Below, piece by piece: positions 31,136 to 37,493 of a DNA stretch of 37,493 bases. A program made the position numbers and the translations under genes. The DNA is from Betaproteobacteria bacterium (GTDB lineage: Bacteria; Pseudomonadota; Gammaproteobacteria; Burkholderiales; UBA3065): the NCBI GenBank assembly GCA_009923755.1, contig RFSW01000005.1, positions 1-37,493 of the forward strand, given 5' to 3'. The number at the start of each line of letters is the position of its first letter. Positions within the stretch are counted from its first letter, which is position 1. The notes under the pieces are model-generated. The model was not told where the DNA came from. It was given only the letters and a program-made list of their open reading frames with translations, and ran no database searches.

Positions 31136-31630
31136 TCAGCGGCCCTGCGAGCTGCCGCCACGCGGCGTCTTGCGGCGCTTGCCGGCCATCTGCCGGTCGC
31201 GCGAACGAGTATCGAGGCTACCCCCACGCCGCTTCGGCGTGTCGGCTGCGCTGCGCCTCGAGCCGGGCACGCGCGGCGTAGCAACACGCCGTTTGCTCAG
31301 CACCGCCACCGGCTCACTGGGCGGCTGAGGCCGCCACAAGACCAGCGTCTTGCCGATGTGCTGGATCGCTTGGGCGCCGGTCGCCGCGCAGAGCGACTCG
31401 AGCATCGCCTCGCGGTCCTCTCGGGCATCATCGATGATGCGCACCTTGATGAGTTCGTGGGCCGTGAGCGCGCGGTCGGTCTCACCGATCACGCCCTCGC
31501 TGAGGCCATCGCTGCCGATCTGCACCACCGGTTTGAGGGCGTGCGCGCGGGCGCGCAAGGCGCGGCGTTCGCTGGCGGTAAGGGTCGGCGCGGGTAGCGC
31601 GCCGTCGTCGGGCAAGGGTCGATCGGTCAT
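31136..31630 (-). CDS. yhbY: CRM-domain RNA-binding protein YhbY with a long basic tail
   Basis: The product has 164 residues. Residues about 18-108 are the CRM domain: LTASERRALRARAHALKPVVQIGSDGLSEGV, ALTAHELIKVRI, and GKTLVLWRP with the preceding IQHI. The GxxG loop is slightly altered (GSDG). YhbY associates with pre-50S particles. Most YhbY proteins have about 97 residues; here about 50 extra residues at the C-terminus are rich in Arg, Lys, Ser and Gly (KRRVATPRVPGSRRSA; KRRKTPRGGSSQGR), probably an added RNA-binding tail. It is divergent from rlmE, the usual neighbour in proteobacteria. Confidence 0.93.
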   Translation of the reverse strand: MTDRPLPDDGALPAPTLTASERRALRARAHALKPVVQIGSDGLSEGVIGETDRALTAHELIKVRIIDDAREDREAMLESLCAATGAQAIQHIGKTLVLWRPQPPSEPVAVLSKRRVATPRVPGSRRSAADTPKRRGGSLDTRSRDRQMAGKRRKTPRGGSSQGR

Positions 31631-31686
31631 GGGCGGATGATACGGCAGGTGCAGCCCGCCCCGCGGCGCATCGTAGAGGCCCGATA

Positions 31687-32343
31687 ATGGGCGTCATGAT
31701 CAAACGAGCCGGAAGCAAGCGGTGGATGCGCGAGCATGTCACCGACCCCTTCGTCAAACAGGCGCAGAAGGATGGCTACCGGTCACGGGCCGCCTACAAG
31801 CTCCTTGAGATCGCGCAAAAAGATCGCCTGTTGCAAGCCGGCGCGATCGTCTTCGATCTGGGCGCTGCGCCCGGTGGCTGGTCGCAGGTGGCTGCACGCG
31901 CGGTCGGCCAGTCGGGGCGCGTCTATGCCGTCGACCTGCTGGCGGTGCAGCCGGTGCCGGGCGTACAGATTCTGCGCGGCGATTTCACCGCGGCGCAGAC
32001 CCGCGCCGAGCTGCTCGCCCTGGCGCCGAGCGGGGCCGACCTTGTTTTATCCGATATGGCCCCCAATCTCACCGGTATCGTCGATCGCGACCAGCGTTTG
32101 AGTTTCGAGTTGGCCGAGTTGGCGGTCGTTTTTGCCGCCGAGGCCTTGCGCCCGGGCGGGTCGGTGCTGCTCAAGGTGTTTCAGAGCGAGTGGGTGGAGG
32201 GTCTGCGAGGCGCAATGGACGAACTTTTCACGCGTGTCGCCGTCCGAAAACCAGAGGCCTCGCGAGGGCGCAGTGCCGAGGTTTTCCTGCTCGGCACCGG
32301 GCTGCGCCACACGGTTGTGCGCAGTTCCATGAATCAGCCGTAG
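31687..32343 (+). CDS. rlmE: 23S rRNA (uridine-2'-O-)-methyltransferase
   Basis: RlmE (FtsJ, RrmJ) methylates U2552 in the A-loop of 23S rRNA. The product has 218 residues, with the ATG at 31696 an alternative start. The catalytic K-D-K-E set is visible: Lys in SRAAYKLLEIA, Asp in VLSDMAPNLTG, Lys in VLLKVFQSE and Glu in SAEVFLLG. The SAM-binding motif is VFDLGAAPGGWSQVA. It is followed 59 bases later by ftsH, the classical ftsJ-ftsH pair. Confidence 0.98.
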   Translation: MGVMIKRAGSKRWMREHVTDPFVKQAQKDGYRSRAAYKLLEIAQKDRLLQAGAIVFDLGAAPGGWSQVAARAVGQSGRVYAVDLLAVQPVPGVQILRGDFTAAQTRAELLALAPSGADLVLSDMAPNLTGIVDRDQRLSFELAELAVVFAAEALRPGGSVLLKVFQSEWVEGLRGAMDELFTRVAVRKPEASRGRSAEVFLLGTGLRHTVVRSSMNQP

Positions 32344-32402
32344 AATCAACCGGGAATCTCGGGCTTTGTCGGCCCGGTCTCGTTCCGTGAGGGGACATCG
32401 AC

Positions 32403-34294
<1,892 letters not shown>

Positions 34295-34313
34295 TCGGTG
34301 ATTTCAGCCGCCG

Positions 34314-34343
34314 GGGCCCGCCAAGTGCGGGCCCTTTCGTTTT
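34314..34343 (+). terminator. Probable Rho-independent terminator after ftsH
   Basis: GGGCCCGC pairs with GCGGGCCC across a 5-base loop and is followed by TTTCGTTTT, a slightly interrupted T tract. It starts 20 bases after the ftsH stop and precedes folP. Confidence 0.7.
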
Positions 34344-34371
34344 CGGGCGGCGTTTTTGTCACAATCGCGCC

Positions 34372-35226
34372 ATGACTGCACCCGCCGCCCCACTGACCTC
34401 ACTCCGTTGCGGCACACACTCGCTGGATCTGTCGCGACCGTTGCTGATGGGCATCGTCAATGTGACGCCGGATTCCTTCTCCGATGGCGGCTTGCATGCC
34501 GACACCGGTGCAGCCGTGGCGCACGCCCGTGCCTTGCTTCAGGCCGGCGCCGACATCCTCGACATCGGCGGCGAGTCGACCCGCCCCGGTGCACAGCCGG
34601 TGAGCCTCGACGAGGAGCTGCACCGCGTCATCCCGGTGATCGAGGCTTTGGCCGCGGAGGGCGTGCCGCTCTCCATCGACACCTATAAGCCCGAGGTGAT
34701 GCGCGCAGCGGTAGCCGCCGGCGCCAGCCTCATCAACGACGTGTTCGCCCTGCGACAGCCCGGGGCGCTGGAGGCCGCGGCGCAGACCAGTGCTGCGGTG
34801 TGTCTCATGCACATGCAGGGCACGCCCCAGACCATGCAGGCCGATCCGCACTATGCCGATGTGGTGACGGAGGTCACGGGCTTTCTGGCCCAGCGCGTGG
34901 CCGCCTGCGAGGCCGCCGGCATCGATCGTCACCGCATCGTGGTCGACCCTGGCTTCGGCTTCGGCAAGAGCACCGCCCACAACATCGCGCTGCTGCGCGG
35001 CCTTGGCAGCATCGTGCGGGGCACCGGCCAGCCGCTGTTGGCGGGGCTGTCGCGCAAGTCGGTGCTCGGGCGCATCACGGCCCGCGAGCAGGCTGCTGAC
35101 CGCGTGGCCGGCAGCGTCGCCAGCGCACTCATCGCCGTGCAGAACGGCGCGCGCCTCCTGCGCGTGCACGATGTCGCGGCGACGCTCGACATGGTCCGCG
35201 TCTGGCAGGCGCTGGAGGCCGCATGA
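34372..35226 (+). CDS. folP: Dihydropteroate synthase
   Basis: FolP joins p-aminobenzoate to the pterin pyrophosphate and is the sulfonamide target. The product has 284 residues, the usual size. Motifs are [72 protein letters not shown] and [14 protein letters not shown]. It overlaps glmM by four bases (ATGA), the common folP-glmM arrangement downstream of ftsH. Confidence 0.98.
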   Translation: MTAPAAPLTSLRCGTHSLDLSRPLLMGIVNVTPDSFSDGGLHADTGAAVAHARALLQAGADILDIGGESTRPGAQPVSLDEELHRVIPVIEALAAEGVPLSIDTYKPEVMRAAVAAGASLINDVFALRQPGALEAAAQTSAAVCLMHMQGTPQTMQADPHYADVVTEVTGFLAQRVAACEAAGIDRHRIVVDPGFGFGKSTAHNIALLRGLGSIVRGTGQPLLAGLSRKSVLGRITAREQAADRVAGSVASALIAVQNGARLLRVHDVAATLDMVRVWQALEAA

Positions 35227-36560
35227 GCCGGCGCTGGTTCGGTACCGACGGGGTCCGTGGCGCGGTCGGCGAGGCGCCGATGACACCGGAGTTTGTCATG
35301 CGGCTGGGCCACGCTTTTGGTGTCGAACTGCAGCGCGAGGGGCGCAGTGGTCGCCCGGCAGTGCTGATCGGCAAGGACACGCGCATCTCCGGCTACATGC
35401 TGGAGGCGGCGCTCGAGGCGGGCTTGGCGGCGGCGGGTGTTGATTCGCATTTGGTGGGGCCCCTGCCCACCCCCGGCGTGGCTTACCTCACCCGGGCGCT
35501 GCGCCTGTCGGCCGGCATCGTCGTTTCGGCTTCGCACAACCCGTACCCTGACAACGGCATCAAGTTCTTCTCCGGCAATGGCGAGAAGTTGCCCGATGAG
35601 CTCGAGGCGCGCATCGAGGCGCAGCTGGAGGCGCCGTTGCGCTGCCGGCCGGCGGGCGAGCTTGGCCGCGCCTTCCGCATCGCCGATGCGGCCGGTCGCT
35701 ATATCGAATTCTGCAAGAGCACCTTTCCCACTGAACTCGACCTGCGAGGCCTCAAGCTGGTGGTCGATTGCGCGCACGGTGCGGCGTATCACATCGCGCC
35801 GCATGTGTTCCACGAGCTTGGCGCCGAGGTGGTGGCCTTGTTCAACCAGCCCGACGGATTCAATATCAACGAGGCGTGCGGCGCCACCGAGCCGCAGGCT
35901 CTGGCGGCGGCGGTGCTGGAGCACCAGGCCGACGCCGGTATCGCCCTCGATGGCGACGCCGATCGCCTGATCATGGTGGACGCCGCCGGGCACGTGGTCG
36001 ATGGCGATGCCTTGCTCTACGCCATTGTCCGTCAACGGCACGCGCGCGCGCCGGTGGCGGGGGTGGCCGGCACGCTGATGAGCAACCTTGGCCTTGAGCA
36101 GGCGCTCGGCCGCTTGGGCGTCGACTTCGGCCGCGCCGCCGTGGGGGATCGTTACGTCCTCGAGATGATGCGCGAACGCGGCTGGCTGTTCGGCGGCGAA
36201 TCCAGCGGACACATCATCTGCCTCGACCGCCACAGCACCGGCGATGGCCTGGTGAGTGCGCTGCAGGTGCTGGCCGCCATGGTCGCAGAGCAGTGCGCGC
36301 TGGCCGACTTGCTGGCCGACTTGCGGCTCTGCCCGCAGGTGCTGCGCAGCGTGCGCGTGCCAACCGATTTTGATTGGCGCAACTTTGCGCCTTTGCAGGA
36401 CGCCGCAATTGCCGCCGAGGGCGCCTTGGGGTCGCGCGGCCGTCTGCTGGTGCGCGCCTCCGGCACCGAGCCGCTGCTACGCCTGATGGTCGAGGCCGAC
36501 GACGCAGCCCTGGCTCGCGAACTGGTGGATGCGCTTGCGGCCACTTTGCCGCGAGCCTGA
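35223..36560 (+). CDS. glmM: Phosphoglucosamine mutase
   Basis: GlmM converts glucosamine-6-phosphate to glucosamine-1-phosphate for UDP-GlcNAc and hence peptidoglycan and lipopolysaccharide. The product has 445 residues. It has the N-terminal [14 protein letters not shown], the phospho-serine loop [18 protein letters not shown], the metal loop [32 protein letters not shown] for sugar specificity, and [14 protein letters not shown] for phosphate binding. All key residues are present and the length is normal. Confidence 0.98.
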   Translation: MSRRWFGTDGVRGAVGEAPMTPEFVMRLGHAFGVELQREGRSGRPAVLIGKDTRISGYMLEAALEAGLAAAGVDSHLVGPLPTPGVAYLTRALRLSAGIVVSASHNPYPDNGIKFFSGNGEKLPDELEARIEAQLEAPLRCRPAGELGRAFRIADAAGRYIEFCKSTFPTELDLRGLKLVVDCAHGAAYHIAPHVFHELGAEVVALFNQPDGFNINEACGATEPQALAAAVLEHQADAGIALDGDADRLIMVDAAGHVVDGDALLYAIVRQRHARAPVAGVAGTLMSNLGLEQALGRLGVDFGRAAVGDRYVLEMMRERGWLFGGESSGHIICLDRHSTGDGLVSALQVLAAMVAEQCALADLLADLRLCPQVLRSVRVPTDFDWRNFAPLQDAAIAAEGALGSRGRLLVRASGTEPLLRLMVEADDAALARELVDALAATLPRA

Positions 36561-36581
36561 CCACGCCGTTTGGCCCGCACC

Positions 36582-36607
36582 CGCCTGTTGCGCCCATGCA
36601 ACAGGCG
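36582..36607 (+). other. Stem-loop after glmM
   Basis: CGCCTGTTGC and GCAACAGGCG form a perfect 10-bp stem with a 6-base loop, 21 bases after the glmM stop. No T-run follows, so intrinsic termination is doubtful; it may protect the 3' end or act with Rho. Confidence 0.55.
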
Positions 36608-36725
36608 TGCTTCAAAAGGGTGCTGATTTTGCCTTTGGTAACCTCTTTGTCATCTTTGCTTGCCACCCTCTTCCTAGGGAAACGTCCAGCTGATGTACCC
36701 CACCGTCCTTCCACGGAGATACGAA

Positions 36726-37493
36726 ATGACCAAGTTCCACCCCAAGCGCCTTGCGCCTGTGAGTTCCGTTGCCGCCCTGGCCGCCGTTTTGGCGACCTTC
36801 AGCGCGCCCGCCGCCGCCAATATGGAGGCCCTGCTCGAGAAGCTGCATGCCAAGGGCGTGCTCTCGGATGACGAATACAAGGAAATGAAGCAGGAAGCTC
36901 GCGAGGCTGCCCGTGCCAACCGCGACTTCAAGGCCGAGATCATGGGTGACAAGGCCAAGCGCGAGCTGCCCACCGGCTTGAACGGTGCGTTCAGCAACAA
37001 CTTCACGTGGACCAGCGGCGACGGTGCCAACTCGATCCGCCTGACCGGTCGTGTGCACGCCGATTATCGCTTTGTCGACAACGATTTCTCTCTTGCGCCG
37101 ATCTCTGCAAATGATCGCGACACCGCGTCTGCGGCCGATGGTTTTGACCTTCGCCGTGTTCGCCTGGGTGCGAGCGGTACTTTGTTCCGTGACATTGATT
37201 ACAACGCAGTTTTCAACATGGTCGGCAGTGCGCCGGTTGTCGATACGGCGTTTATGAACTTTAAGTATTTGCCAAACATGAACTTCCAGTTCGGTCGGTT
37301 TAAGCAGCCGTTCTCGCTGGGTCAGCTGACAAGCTCGAACGACATCGATTTCGCTGAGCGTAGCTACGTCGACCAAGTCATCCCGGGGAAAAAGATGGGT
37401 GCCATGGTTCATGGCGAGCCCAAGCCGGGTTTCACTTATGCAGCGTCGGTATTCCAAGAGGGCGAAAACGAAATCACCCAAGAGGACGGCGAG
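36726..37493 (+). CDS. Phosphate-selective porin (OprO/OprP type), C-terminus beyond window
   Basis: The track misses this ORF because it is open to the window end. The start is the ATG at 36726 after GGAGATACGAA, and 256 codons are visible. A signal peptide (VAALAAVLATFSAPAAA) is followed by a short helical, coiled-coil-like segment (ALLEKLHAKGVLSDDEYKEMKQEA). The barrel then begins with ANSIRLTGRVHADYRFVD, FDLRRVRLGASGTLFRDIDYN and FQFGRFKQPFSLGQLTSSNDIDF, blocks typical of the phosphate-selective porin O and P family. Many such porins in betaproteobacteria carry phosphate or other anions and are induced by phosphate starvation; the substrate here is not shown. Codon use from about 37200 is a little richer in A/T than in the core genes, as in many highly expressed outer-membrane proteins. 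Confidence 0.9.
   Translation, partial: MTKFHPKRLAPVSSVAALAAVLATFSAPAAANMEALLEKLHAKGVLSDDEYKEMKQEAREAARANRDFKAEIMGDKAKRELPTGLNGAFSNNFTWTSGDGANSIRLTGRVHADYRFVDNDFSLAPISANDRDTASAADGFDLRRVRLGASGTLFRDIDYNAVFNMVGSAPVVDTAFMNFKYLPNMNFQFGRFKQPFSLGQLTSSNDIDFAERSYVDQVIPGKKMGAMVHGEPKPGFTYAASVFQEGENEITQEDGE

Noticed and set aside
34929-36233. 434-residue minus-strand ORF opposite folP and glmM
   Set aside because: Antisense shadow; glmM and folP are complete in the other strand.
36645-36670. PhoB box before the porin gene (TTGTCAT followed by CTTGCCAC)
   Set aside because: The half-sites are not spaced 11 bases apart and the second is a poor match.

Overview
The window is a compact, GC-rich chromosomal segment, almost certainly from a betaproteobacterium and probably from Rhodocyclales. 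That placement is inferred from housekeeping gene order and the character of the proteins; no marker search was possible. Only two short genes look accessory (a BLUF-like/HTH fusion and an Adhesin_E-like protein). I see no insertion sequence, phage, CRISPR array or integron.

Layout: (1) 1-1653, minus strand: a signalling cluster of a CheC/CheX-like phosphatase, a response regulator with an extra C-terminal domain, and a membrane protein cut by the window edge. (2) 1654-2142: non-coding, with degenerate repeats. (3) 2143-3886: a periplasmic PQQ-type sugar dehydrogenase broken by a 1-base insertion, a strong terminator, and a small cytochrome c. (4) 3925-5448, minus: an Adhesin_E-like secreted protein, tRNA-Leu(CAA) and the degenerate BLUF-HTH protein. 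(5) 5539-11858: queA-tgt-yajC-secD-secF-dedA. (6) 11855-15399: purB (minus), mutM, coq7 and an OsmC-like gene (minus). (7) 15548-17991: rplM-rpsI, argC, erpA. (8) 17988-20473, minus: M23 peptidase and anmK, divergent from mutY. (9) 20495-28548: mutY-ybgC-tolQRAB-pal-cpoB-queE-queC. (10) 28556-29745, minus: TerC and UspA. (11) 29809-31129: thyA-folA, converging on yhbY. (12) 31687-36560: rlmE-ftsH-folP-glmM, with ftsH split by a 2-base insertion. (13) 36726 to the end: the start of a phosphate-selective-porin-type gene.

Functionally this is core biology: tRNA queuosine modification (queA, tgt, queE, queC), protein export (yajC, secD, secF), envelope integrity (Tol-Pal, MepM-like peptidase, AnmK, GlmM), folate/thymidylate metabolism (thyA, folA, folP), oxidative-damage repair (mutM, mutY), Fe-S assembly (erpA), ubiquinone (coq7) and ribosome biogenesis (rplM, rpsI, yhbY, rlmE). 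Packing is tight: many ATGA or TGATG overlaps, and two convergent pairs share palindromic stop codons (CTAG, TTAA).

The parts most worth a second look are the CheX-like/response-regulator pair, the BLUF-HTH fusion that has lost the photochemical Tyr and Gln, a five-codon ORF in a tandem repeat that ends on the secD start codon, and the frameshifts in ftsH and the PQQ dehydrogenase.
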